A stretch of DNA of 64,000 nucleotides, from NCBI GenBank assembly GCA_030386875.1, contig CM059556.1, positions 34,946,964 through 35,010,963 on the forward strand, in the 5' to 3' direction. Shown here one piece after another: positions 45,775 through 55,627 of the stretch (position 1 is the first letter of the stretch; the number at the start of each line of letters is the position of its first letter). The position numbers and the translations under genes were made by a program. The notes under the pieces are model-generated. The model did no database searches, was not told where the DNA came from, and worked only from the letters and a program-made list of their open reading frames with translations. The stretch is from Morinoia aosen (taxonomy: Eukaryota > Arthropoda > Malacostraca > Amphipoda > Talitridae).

Positions 45775-46171
45775 ACAGTGATGCCCTACGTTTTTCGAAG
45801 TCTAGCTTGGCATTGACTTTGTTCATTACTTCCACTCCTATTAGCAGGTCTCCTGGGAATGCATTTTCTTTCACAACAAAGCATCTCTGTACAATTTTCT
45901 GACCGTTAACTTTGATTGGCACATTAATCTTTCCCAGCACTGGCACGGGTTCCTCTCCAATTGTTTTTAATGCAGTCGATGTTCCTTTCACACTAGCATT
46001 TTTGATCCCTGCAACCACACGCTCCTTTACCAAGCATATATTTGCTCCGGTATCAAGGAGTGCGGTGACAGGTGTACCATTCACTTGGAGTATTACGCTG
46101 GGATTTATTAATGGAGCTAACGGTCTCCTATCCCGTTTTTTGGCTGTCCTGCAAAATGTTGCACTCTGCAA
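45764..46171 (-). CDS. pro: Gypsy retropepsin-type aspartic protease (frameshift product)
   Basis: A 135-codon frame with the retropepsin active site LLDTGAN (Asp at residue 40) and a downstream GDLLIGVEVM segment matching the family's second conserved block. It would cleave Gag and Pol during particle maturation. The frame has no ATG (the first codon is TTG) and overlaps the end of gag in the -1 frame, downstream of an A AAA AAC heptamer, so it is expected as a Gag-Pro fusion with protease residues beginning near KKRDRRP. It ends at TAA (45766-45764), ten codons after the pol frame opens. Pol is +1 relative to this frame, so its expression needs a second event. Confidence 0.9.
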   Translation of the reverse strand: MQSATFCRTAKKRDRRPLAPLINPSVILQVNGTPVTALLDTGANICLVKERVVAGIKNASVKGTSTALKTIGEEPVPVLGKINVPIKVNGQKIVQRCFVVKENAFPGDLLIGVEVMNKVNAKLDFEKRRASLFGT

Positions 46172-47139
46172 TCAGCTCTTAGGTGCCCAAATCTTCCACA
46201 GTTGACGCACGGCGGTGGCACCGCTTTATACTGTGCCAAGTCCATTGCAGGTGCAGGTGTTACTTCCGGTTGCGGCTGTGGTTCTCTTGTGTGGTAAATT
46301 TGGTGCTGATTACTCCTAAGTCTGCCTTTTTCGCTCCAGTGGGGTGCTTCATAATTTCCTCTTCGATGATAAGGAGAGTGTCGTATCTGTCTGTTCCTTT
46401 CTCTCCAGGGTGGCACTTCATGGCGGTAGCCCCTTGGCCGTGGTGGTGAATGCCGCACCGTGTGGCCGACACGAGCAGTCTCATGCTGTGGCCTCCTCTC
46501 GCTTCGCTGTGCTCTCTCTCTCTCCGGTTCCCTCTTCTCTGTCGTTTCCCTAGGTACTGGTACTATCCGTCGATTTTCCACTTCGATTGCCATGTCCCTT
46601 AATTCTTGTACTGTCGTAGGTCGCGCATCACTTCGAAAGGGTCTCGTGATGTTCTCCCATAATCCGAGCCACATCAAATCTACAAGGACTCGTTCCGGAT
46701 TTTCTAGATAATTCTCGTTGTACAGCCTTTCCAGGCGCGTCAGGTATTCTGAAACTCCTTCTCGGCTTGTTTGCTTCTTGGTCACTATTTCAAACAGCGC
46801 TTGCGTCGGATGTTCAACTTGATCAGCGTAAGAGCGCAGCCATGTTTCTGCTTCTCGCAGGTTCGTTAGTGTATCAATTATTAGATTGCACTCCTTTGCC
46901 TCTTGTTGACCTAGGCATAGGAAGAAGGCTTTCACCTGCTCGCTGTTATTCAGATTGCCCGTCAAAAACTTCAACCTTGCCATATGTTCCCCTACATCGT
47001 CGCCCCTCCTGAATTTAGTACCAATGGCCCCCACGCAACTTGTTACCACAGGCATATTAACTACTTCTTCCTCTTCAGGTTGTGGTGGCGCCACTCTTCC
47101 GTTCCCCCTTGCGTTGTTCCTTCTCCCCCGTGCAGGCAT
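46117..47139 (-). CDS. gag: Gypsy Gag capsid/nucleocapsid protein
   Basis: 340 codons from the first ATG at 47139; the frame is open further upstream to a GTG at 47217, but that start is less likely. The product is the structural protein that packages the element RNA. A basic N-terminus (MPARGRRNNARGNGR) leads into an acidic stretch. A helical capsid-like section follows, with EGVSEYLTRLERLY as in retrotransposon Gag proteins, then a long Arg/Pro/Glu-rich basic part. One CCHC zinc knuckle, CVNCGRFGHLRADC (C-X2-C-X4-H-X4-C, residues about 311-324), lies near the C-terminus. The last codons contain the slippery site for the protease frame. No stop or gap interrupts it. Confidence 0.93.
   Translation of the reverse strand: MPARGRRNNARGNGRVAPPQPEEEEVVNMPVVTSCVGAIGTKFRRGDDVGEHMARLKFLTGNLNNSEQVKAFFLCLGQQEAKECNLIIDTLTNLREAETWLRSYADQVEHPTQALFEIVTKKQTSREGVSEYLTRLERLYNENYLENPERVLVDLMWLGLWENITRPFRSDARPTTVQELRDMAIEVENRRIVPVPRETTEKREPERERAQRSERRPQHETARVGHTVRHSPPRPRGYRHEVPPWRERNRQIRHSPYHRRGNYEAPHWSEKGRLRSNQHQIYHTREPQPQPEVTPAPAMDLAQYKAVPPPCVNCGRFGHLRADCRVQHFAGQPKNGIGDR
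46135..46141 (-). promoter_or_regulatory. -1 ribosomal frameshift site A AAA AAC
   Basis: Six A then C on the element strand, in gag register A AAA AAC (Lys-Asn of GQPKNG), which is the X XXY YYZ arrangement. The gag stop TAG comes 15 bases later. Six bases downstream, GGAG can pair with CTCC across an 8-base loop, and GGGAT with ATCCC outside it; this structure is weak but placed where a stimulator is expected. A -1 slip here enters the protease frame. Confidence 0.85.
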
Positions 47140-47482
47140 GGTGGCGATTTTCTCCAATTCACCTTTTCCAAAACTCAAAATTTTGCGATCACTCAAATAT
47201 TTTTCAAACCTACTCACTGTAAAACCTTTACTGAAACTTTGAAATTAATCGAGTGAACACACTAGAATTTTCTCACTCAAACTTATCACTTTTATAACCA
47301 CTTTCACTTTCTTGATCTATATGGCCGTGTGCTTGCTGGCTTCTCACACCGGAACACAGAAAATCATCACTACGAGACATGTACCTCTACTGAATTTCTG
47401 TACGTTTTGCACATGAAATAACTACGCAAAAAAAAAATACAATGCAACTGTCATACTACACTCACAAAATATTACAAAGCGA

Positions 47483-47500
47483 TCGCGTTGATCTTTGCCA
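47483..47500 (-). promoter_or_regulatory. Candidate tRNA primer binding site
   Basis: Eight bases inside the 5' LTR, the element strand reads TGGCAAAGATCAACGCG. The TGG start fits pairing with a tRNA CCA end. I cannot name the tRNA, and the 8-base gap is somewhat long. Confidence 0.4.
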
Positions 47501-47508
47501 AATTGTGA

Positions 47509-48986
47509 TGTCACGAGAAATCGTCCCTTCACCTCCTTGTTAACAATTCATTAACAAGAAGATCAGGTTCTCGGAATAGAGGAATGGCACACCTCCAGGC
47601 TACATACACAACACAAATTAGATGAATTTTAATCGGCAATTGCAGTACATATACTAAAAATAAAGGTACTCACCGGGGATCGCTGACTCACTTACAAACG
47701 CATTTCCGTGCGCTATTTTCCTCGGTGAGCTGTGATGCTAGTGCTAACGGGGTTTTTAAACACATCAAAATGTTGAGGAATTTCTTATGATGAGACCCTG
47801 GTACAAAGCATTAATTGACATCTACTGGAATTGCAAGTAACACATATTGACAAGTATTACCCTGCCTAATTGACCGGTCAATATCTTTAAGTTAATTACA
47901 CACGGGACATATACAATGAAACAATGCCTAACTGATGGGTTGTCACATTCCAATTGAATTAAGACACATGACAAGATGCAACCTATCTTTTCAATAACGT
48001 TTTCCAACAGCACAAAGCACGGTCATCGCTTCCAATCTCATGCGTGTTCTCAGGCACCGCTTCAGTTCCAATTCCCTGAATAATTCATAGTTCAGTACAG
48101 TATCATTTGATGATTGCATGACAGCATCTCGTAAATTTTCTTCAAGTTGAAATTTACAGTGAAGAACTGCCAAGAGAGGAGTAACCAGATAGAGACCGCC
48201 CTCCTGCAAGGATCCAAACATTTAACCCATTACTTCGGTTGCAAAAAATGTGCTCATCTACATTTAGTGTTAACTTTGAATAACAGCACTTTATATCACA
48301 TATTTTTCGAACAGCATATCTTGCACAATTAGAAACAACTTCTTACCCGCCCCCAAAAGACGTCTACTCAGTACTTCATATACTGCACAGTTTGGTTACG
48401 ATGTTTTCATTTCAGTAAACGTGGTAAAGGGAACACGTAAAATTTCCCATGAAATTCTGCTCTAAAATTTTTCCACTCTGTTTTTCTAAGGCCTGGTTGT
48501 TTCGTATCCTGCTGTGTTTACAATCTGGCCGCTTCGAAAGTCGCTCGTCCCCACCCTCAAGCTTGAGTGCTCTATAAATCTTGTCACCCTTGCGGTCGAC
48601 TGTTGGGCGCCTATGCCCTCCACAAGGTCTCAGATAATCATAACAAGTTCATGTTTCTCACGTCTCCAACACAGGACAGGCTTACACACAAAATTCCTTC
48701 CAAACACAACACCAACACAAACGTAGCACACACTCCAGCACATGTGAAACACGCCACCAGGCACACATGTTACGCGATCAGTCACACATTTTAAGCGACA
48801 CGCTCGTGCTGTTGGAATACGCAAGTCCTACGATATCCTAAAAATTTGCAAACACAAGAGCACAAATCAGTTATCACAAAGAAGGACACAAATCAGTTAA
48901 ATTTCCCCAACATTAATGTTTTTCGTTTATCACAAAGAAAGACACAAATCAGTTAAATTTCCCCAACATTAATGTTTTTCGTCACA
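47509..48986 (-). repeat. 5' LTR of the Gypsy element
   Basis: 1478 bp, matching 38342-39819 with two substitutions seen and no length change. It should hold the promoter of the element, transcribed leftwards. I did not identify a TATA box with confidence. Confidence 0.96.
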
Positions 48987-51190
48987 GCTGAGAGGTGTGG
49001 GCTGCCACTGCTGAGAGGTGTGGGCGGCCACAGCTGAGAGGTGTGGGCTGCCACAGCGAGAGGTGTGAGCTGCCACAGCTGAGAGGTGTGGGCTGCCACA
49101 GCTGAGAGGTGTAGGCTGCCACAGCTGAGAGGTGTGAGCTGCCACAGCTGAGAGGTGTGGGCTGCTACAACTGAGAGATGTGGGCTGCCACAGCTGAAAG
49201 GTGTGAGCTGCCACAGCTGAGAGGTGGGGGCTGCCACAGCTGAGAGGTGTGGGCTGCCACAGCTGAGAGGTGTGAGCTGCCACAGCTGAGAGGTGTGGGC
49301 TGCCACAGCTGAGAGGTGTGAGCTGCCGCAGCTGAGAGGTGTGGGCTGCAACAGCTGAGAGGTGTGGGCTGCCACAGCTGAGAGGTGTGGGCTGCCACAG
49401 CTTAGAGGTGTGGGCTGCCATAGCTGAGAGGTGTGAGCTGCCACAGCTGAGAAGTGTGAGCTGCCACAGCTGAGAGGTGTGAGCTGCCACAGCTGAGAGG
49501 TGTGAGCTGCCACAGCTGAGAGGTGTGGGCTGCCACAGCTGAGAGGTGTGGGCTGCCACAGCTGAGAGGTGTGGGCTGCCACAGCTGAGCGGTGTGGGCT
49601 GCCACAGCTGAGAGGTGTGGGCTGCCACAGCTGAGAGGTGTGGGCTGCCACAGCTGAGAGGTGTGGGCTGCCACAGCTGAGAGGTGTGGGCTGCCACAGC
49701 TGAGAGGTGTGGGCTGCCACAGCTGAGAGGTGTGAGCTGCCACAGCTGAGAGGTGTGGGCTGCCACAGCTGAGAGGTGTGGGCTGCCACAGCTGAGAGGT
49801 GTGGGCTGCCACAGCTGAGAGGTGTGGGCTGCCACAGCTGAGAGGTGTGAGCTGCCACAGCTGAGAGGTGTGGGCTGCCACAGCTGAGAGGTGTGGGCTG
49901 CCACAGCTGAGAGGTGTGGGCTGCCACAGATGAGAGGTGTGGGCTGCCACAGCTGAGAGGTGTGAGCTGCCACAGCTGAGAGGTGTGGGCTGCCACAGCT
50001 GAGAGGTGTGGGCTGCCACAGCTGAGAGGTGTGGGCTGCCACAGCTGAGAGGTGTGGGCTGCCACAGCTGAGAGGTGTGGGCTGCCACAGCTGAGAGGTG
50101 TGAGCTGCCACAGCTGAGAGGTGTGGGCTGCCACAGCTGAGAGGTGTGGGCTGCCACAGCTGAGATGTGTGGGCTGCCACAGCTGAGAGGTGTGGGCTGC
50201 CACAGCTGAGAGATGTGGGCTGCCACAGCTGAAAGGTGTGAGCTGCCACAGCTGAGAGGTGGGGGCTGCCACAGCTGAGAGGTGTGGGCTGCCACAGCTG
50301 AGAGGTGTGAGCTGCCACAGCTGAGAGGTGTGGGCTGCCACAGCTGAGAGGTGTGAGCTGCCGCAGCTGAGAGGTGTGAGCTGCAGCAGCTGAGAGGTGT
50401 GGGCTGCCACAGCTGAGAGGTGTGGGCTGCCACAGCTTAGGGGTGTGGGCTGCCATAGCTGAGAGGTGTGAGCTGCCACAGCTGAGAAGTGTGAGCTGCC
50501 ACAGCTGAGAGGTGTGGGCTGCCACAGCTGAGAGGTGTGGGCTGCCACAGCTGAGAGGTGTGGGCTGCCACAGCTGAGCGGTGTGGGCTGCCACAGCTGA
50601 GAGGTGTGGGCTGCCACAGCTGAGAGGTGTGGGCTGCCAGAGCTGAGAGGTGTGGGCTGCCATAGCTGAGAGGTGTGGGCTGCCACAGCTGAGAGGTGTG
50701 AGCTGCCACAGCTGAGAGGTGTGGGCTGCCACAGCTGAGAGGTGTGGGCTGCCACAGCTGAGAGGTGTGGGCTGCCACAGCTGAGAGGTGTGGGCTGCCA
50801 CAGCTGAGAGGTGTGGGCTGCCACAGCTGAGAGGTGTGAGCTGCCACAGCTGAGAGGTGTGGGCTGCCACAGCTGAGAGGTGTGGGCTGCCACAGCTGAG
50901 AGGTGTGGGCTGCCACAGCTGAGAGGTGTGGGCTGCCACAGCTGAGAGGTGTGGGCTGCCACAGCTGAGAGGTGTGAGCTGCCACAGCTGAGAGGTGTGG
51001 GCTGCCACAGCTGAGAGGTGTGGGCTGCCACAGCTGAGATGTGTGGGCTGCCACAGCTGAGAGGTGTGGGCTGCCACAGCTGAGAGGTGTGGGCTGCCAC
51101 AGCTGAGAGGTGTGGGCTGCCACAGCTGAGAGGTGTGGGCTGCCACAGCTGAGAGGTGTGGGCTGCCACAGCTTAGAGGTGTTGGCTGCA
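48987..51190. repeat. 23-bp satellite, main block
   Basis: About 95 units of CAGCTGAGAGGTGTGGGCTG plus CCA, mostly differing at GGGCTG/GAGCTG. Rare variants mark a higher-order pattern: the GAGAGATG unit at 49173 and 50208 and the CTTAG unit at 49403 and 50438 are both 1035 bp (45 units) apart. Long minus-strand frames (up to 850 codons) with a 23-residue repeat occur because three units make 69 bp and units lack stops on that strand. They are not called as genes. Confidence 0.96.
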
Positions 51191-51291
51191 GCCGGAAAGT
51201 CCAGGCGTCACCGCACGAGATTCCCAGCAGCGGTCGCGTCCGTCGCAGAGACTGATACAAATTGCGCTGCAGATCGACAACGAAAGTTAAA

Positions 51292-51478
51292 CTGATTGTG
51301 TCGAGCTGAATTGTGTCGAGCTGAATTGTGTCGAGCTGAATTGTGTCGAGTTGAATTGTGTCAAGCTGAATTGTGTCGAGCTGAATTGTGTCGAGCTGAA
51401 TTTTGTCGAGCTGAATTGTGTCGAGCTGAATTGTGTCGAGCTGAATTGTGTCGAGCTGAATTCTGTCGAGCTGAATTG
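51292..51478. repeat. 15-bp tandem repeat
   Basis: About 12 units of TCGAGCTGAATTGTG. 100 bases of GC-rich single-copy sequence separate it from the 23-bp satellite, with which it shares only AGCTGA. Confidence 0.93.
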
Positions 51479-53404
51479 ACTGGGAGGAGCTGAGGTGTGC
51501 CACGCTACTGTTATATATCAAATTTCAAATATTTAAATCGCTTCTATAATTTTCACACTTTTTTATTATTTTATAATTATTTTAATTTATATTAATTTTA
51601 ATTTTTTTTTTTTTTATTAATTTTAAATTCATAATTTGTATACCTTGTTGTATTTGAACTCAATACCTGCTGAGATCAGTGAAAGTAATTCGTACAAAGT
51701 ATTCAAAAGACATCTTGACAGAATACTAGTCGTGTAAGATCACCATGTCAAATCTTGCCGCCTACATGTTTGGGCCTAATACTGTAATTTGCCATGGGTA
51801 ACATAACCGATCTTCAGTCTGCTCTTGAATCGTTTTATCGAACATACTGTTAAATATAGCCGATTTGACCTATATTGTATAATACAGCATAAAATATCGA
51901 GTTAATTATCTCAATGATCAGTCTAATGCGAAACTAGGTTAAGTGAACTAGGTTAAACACTATTGTACACCTTAGAATAACGTGATGGTAGGATGCCCTA
52001 GAAGTCGCTGAACTTGTTCGGGCCCACAGGTAGCTATACTCTAGTTTGACCATTGTACTAGACTTAAGAAACATTCTACCTCTGTATCACCTGTGGTAAA
52101 TAAATTTTTCGAAAAATTGTTTAAATTTGAATAATTAGTCATTTTTAGTTTAGTCAAACTTTAGTCATTAGTCAAACTTAGTCATTTTTATGGTTTGTGT
52201 AATTCTCATAGTATTTGTAGTTCCATAAATATGAAAACTGCTATGCTAGCATCTGTGTAACAGTTTTTTAAGCGTTTAGGCTATTGACTGGAATTGGTTT
52301 TTATTTACTTACAATATGAGTATCATCATTTCACAAAAAGTATTTGACACAAAGAACCTATCTTGTGAGATAGTTCTGTTACCACCATCAGCAATCACTG
52401 AAAAATATAAGTGTATTTATAGATCCATATTCCAGAACGATGTTAATGTACACATGTACGTGTGCACATGTACGTATGTGTATGCGTACCTAGAAATGCG
52501 TACAGGACGTTAAGAAAAGAATGGGAACTGCATCACCCTTAATTTATTTATCTATATTATGTAAAGTTCATCCCTACGACTTATTTTTAGAAGTGACATC
52601 GAAGTTCGGTAAGATATTCCATGTTTTTTTCTTTTTCACGCTGTCATTTCTTCACATACTGGGCTAGCTCGACCGTTCCAGTGACAGCACCAATAACTTT
52701 ATTTTTTAACATATCAGGTAACTAACACGTCAATGAGTTAAGATACCAAGAAGAATAAAATCTGAAAACAACAATTTTATCAAAAATGCTAAGATCTAAA
52801 TCAGCAAACAAAAAAAAATAGGTGAGCTTTTGTCAGCTCAAAAAAAGCTTTAAAAACATATTAAGAGTATCATGATGCTCAATATTTCTATCATTTAATT
52901 GTCCCTTTTTGTAAATTGATAGAAATAAACATGACAATATCTGAATAAACATGGCAATATTTCAACAAAAAAACATCGTGACTGATTCTGCGGGAAACCA
53001 ATTTTGGCCCACCACACATTTTGGCACCCTGAAACATTCCATCGCATGACCCAAAGAAATTTCGGCCCGACCTTGGCAATTTATAGAAGTTCAATACAGT
53101 ATTGGTTCGATCTAGGCCTCCAGCAATAGGATTTCTCGGGGCAATTTTGATAGGCCGGTTTCCCATCGAGCTTTAGGCCGTGTTGCAGGCTGAGGTCACC
53201 TTCAATGTTATCGCACGAATTTACTTCTGCTCTTATCGAACTTTTTGCCCAGTAAATTTGTCGATGTGGTTTCATGATCAGCTGCGATGGCTTCCGCGCC
53301 GCTGCCTGCTGTACGGCGCGCAGCGATGGTCTGCACGGCTGGGAAATGCATCATAGAAGGCGCGAGTTGTTAGCTGCGCGCTTTGAGCCTAGATCTGTTG
53401 ACTA
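51479..53404. other. Spacer, no gene seen
   Basis: Very AT-rich at 51520-51640. A short alternating purine/pyrimidine patch with ACATGTACGTGTGCACATG occurs at 52448-52500. A GC-richer stretch lies at 53280-53380. No coding domain or mobile-element end is recognised; frames up to 91 codons have no motif. Confidence 0.55.
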
Positions 53405-53890
53405 GGGTGATAGAGGATTGTTGCGTGGTGATTGGGATCAGAATGGTAGCGTGATGATTGATGTGTGGTGATTGGGGATCAAGATGGTAGATGATTGCTG
53501 TGAGGTGATTGGGGATCAGAATGGTAGCGTGATGATTGTTGCGTGGTGATTGGGGATCAAGATGGTAGATGATTGTTGTGTGGTGATTGGGGATCAGAAT
53601 GGTAGCGTGATGGTTGTTGTGTGGTGATTGGAGATCAGGGCAGTAGCGTGATGATTGTAGGGTGATGATTGTAGGAGATCAGCATGGTAGATTGTTAATT
53701 GGAGGAGATCAGGAAGATAGCGTGGTGATTGGAGACCAGGATGGTAGATGATTGTAGCGTGATGATTGTAAGAGATCTGGATGGTAGCGTGATAATTGGA
53801 GGAGATCAAGATGTCAGCATGATGGTTGTAATAGATCAGGATGGCAGCATGATGATTGTAGGAGATCAGCATGGTAGCGTGCTGATCTCC
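53405..53890. repeat. Alternating 41/37-bp tandem repeat
   Basis: Units beginning GATCAGAATGGTAGCGTGAT (41 bp) alternate with units beginning GATCAAGATGGTAGATGATT (37 bp), giving a dimer of about 78 bp at 53430-53620. After that the units become shorter and irregular (GGAGATCAGGATGG types). Confidence 0.85.
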
Positions 53891-54185
53891 AAAAAAATCA
53901 GCGCACCTTTGTAAAGCCAATTCTCTCAGACACAGCCACTGATATCTCCAGCAGGAAACGTTCTTTCCTCTACACTATCGCCAATTTCACACCAAAAAAA
54001 ACTTTTTATTTGCGGGCGTTTCTTCGCATTCAGTTTTCTTCCACCACAGAACACGGGCAAAAACGCTTTACAGAGCTTCTCGGGTGCACTGGTGGTTGTA
54101 AGTCGCTCTAACGACTGCCGCAACATCTACGATGTGATCATTTCCAGCGAACTCTCCCGCCTACACGCAGCGTTTTGCCAATTGC

Positions 54186-54415
54186 GGGATACTGGAGCGA
54201 AAAACTGGAACGGGATACTGGAGCGGGATAGTGGAGCGGGATAGTGGAGCGGGATAGTGGAGCGGGATAGTGGAGCGGGATAGTGGAGCGGGATAGTGGA
54301 GCGGGATACTGGAGCGGGATACTGGGGCGGGATACTGGAGCGGGATACTGGAGTGGGATACTGGAGCGGGATGCTGGAGCGGGATACTGGAGCGAGATAC
54401 TGGAGCGGGATCGTG
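54186..54415. repeat. 13-bp tandem repeat
   Basis: About 18 units of GGGATACTGGAGC or GGGATAGTGGAGC. The GATAGTGG form is confined to the middle (54225-54305). Confidence 0.92.
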
Positions 54416-54429
54416 AAACCATAACGTTA

Positions 54430-54525
54430 CTCAACTAGATCATGGTTCCCTAATTAGATCGTGATTCCCTAATTAGATCGTGGTTCCCTAATTAGATCAT
54501 GGTTCCCTAATTAAATCTTGGTCTA
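54430..54525. repeat. 19-bp tandem repeat
   Basis: About five units of ATTAGATCGTGGTTCCCTA, directly after the 13-bp array. Confidence 0.85.
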
Positions 54526-54724
54526 TTAATTAATTCATAGTTTCTAAAGAAGTACACAGCAAATGGAACTTGTTGATGAGCTCAAGTCTGGAAATGTTCA
54601 GAAAACACTAGTTCGCCATAAAAGATGTAGGCCGTAAGAGGCACGTGTGCATGCTTGGCATCTGTTTTTCCCGGATTTCTGATTGCTGTAATCAAATTTT
54701 CCAACAATTGTTTTCGACATCATA

Positions 54725-55087
54725 CCCCTCAGGGGGATACAAATATTGTATCTATGGGAATCAGCGCTCCCAGGGGAAACGATGTGAGGGCCCAAGCTGA
54801 GAGTTAGGTAGGCCTTCTTTTTGTTGAAATGAAGTGTTTTTGTTATGTTAAGTACCAACTTTTTCGGTTCACTGCTGTCCTGTTTTTTCAGCACCTACTA
54901 CTGCCTTCTTCAACTTTGATCTTGTTGCATGAACTTCTTTCTCATCTTACTGTTTCTATGCCCTTTCTGCATGGATTCAGCGTTCCCTTAACTCCATACT
55001 ATGGTGCTGTCTTCCTTCCTCTTTTTGGATCTCATTCGTTGAGGATAGGGAGGCTTAAACTAACAAAATAATCTAATCTAACCTTAT
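54725..55087. mobile_element. Retroposed repeat (SINE-like or LINE 3' end), copy 1
   Basis: A 363-bp segment homologous to 58448-58819, from CCCCTCAGGGGGATACAA at one end to an AAATAATCTAATCTAACC end. It is flanked by an imperfect 15-base target duplication (GTTTTCGACATCATA at 54710-54724; CTTTCCGACATAATA at 55088-55102), as left by target-primed reverse transcription. One end can form two small hairpins (CCCC/GGGG and GATACAA/TTGTATC). I see no clear tRNA-type A and B boxes and no protein domain. Orientation is not settled. Confidence 0.7.
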
Positions 55088-55102
55088 CTTTCCGACATAA
55101 TA

Positions 55103-55627
55103 ACGGTACAGTCATCGGCTCATATTTTTCTGTCGACGTGACTATTTAACATACGTTTTTTCCTGACAAGAATTCCAAAGTTCGAGTCTTTTCAGGAAAA
55201 TTTGAGCACTCAACATCTTGAAACTTCCGATGGACACTCTAATGCTAAGATCTTACATTTTATTTGAGAAGCTCAACACTTAATATCTACTCGCCGAAAA
55301 AATAGCACGTAGCATAGCCAAGTTGACAGAACTTACGCTGCTAGCTGCACCACTTCGACGACGTGAGTTGTTTGATCCGGTCCCTTTATTGTAAACCTTC
55401 GGCCTAGCTACGAGCTATCGGTAATGGATGCCAGGCTTTTCCATTAGGGGCCACGGGAAGCATTTCTTCCCTCATGATAGAGTGGAGCAAAATGATGCAG
55501 AAGGAATGGACCAAATGACCCGCCGTCCGTTGAGCCACGCTGTCACGCGCCTCAAATGGGCAGGCCGGTTCAGGGGACAGTCGCAAGCAGGTCGCAAAAA
55601 TGCACACGTCGTGGGTTTTGGGCAGCA
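55103..55627. other. Spacer, no gene seen
   Basis: 55320-55630 is GC-richer and open for 72-74 codons on both strands, without a recognised family or clear splice sites. Confidence 0.5.

Larger units (their letters stand above)
38342..48986 (-). mobile_element. Complete Ty3/Gypsy LTR retrotransposon (10,645 bp)
   Basis: Two direct 1478-bp LTRs (38342-39819 and 47509-48986) enclose gag, protease and pol frames on the minus strand, in the order RT, RNase H, integrase that is typical of Ty3/Gypsy. The host duplication is GCTG on both sides (38338-38341 and 48987-48990). A tract fitting a polypurine primer lies next to the 3' LTR and a TGG-starting sequence follows the 5' LTR after 8 bases. Two LTR differences were seen by eye (38462 A versus 47629 T; 39047 A versus 48214 C), so the insertion is recent. 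Coding frames show no internal stop. No env-like frame exists between pol and the 3' LTR. Clade within Gypsy not assigned. Confidence 0.96.

Noticed and set aside
48953-51521. Minus-strand frames of 738 and 850 codons in the 23-bp satellite.
   Set aside because: The 23-residue repeat arises from three 23-bp units without stops; the frames run straight through satellite DNA and the longer one begins in another array.
1-54525. CRISPR arrays.
   Set aside because: Units are directly adjacent, with no unique spacers and no cas genes, and the context is eukaryotic.
54829-55071. 80-codon + frame as a small membrane protein.
   Set aside because: It lies inside the retroposed repeat and is not preserved in the second copy.
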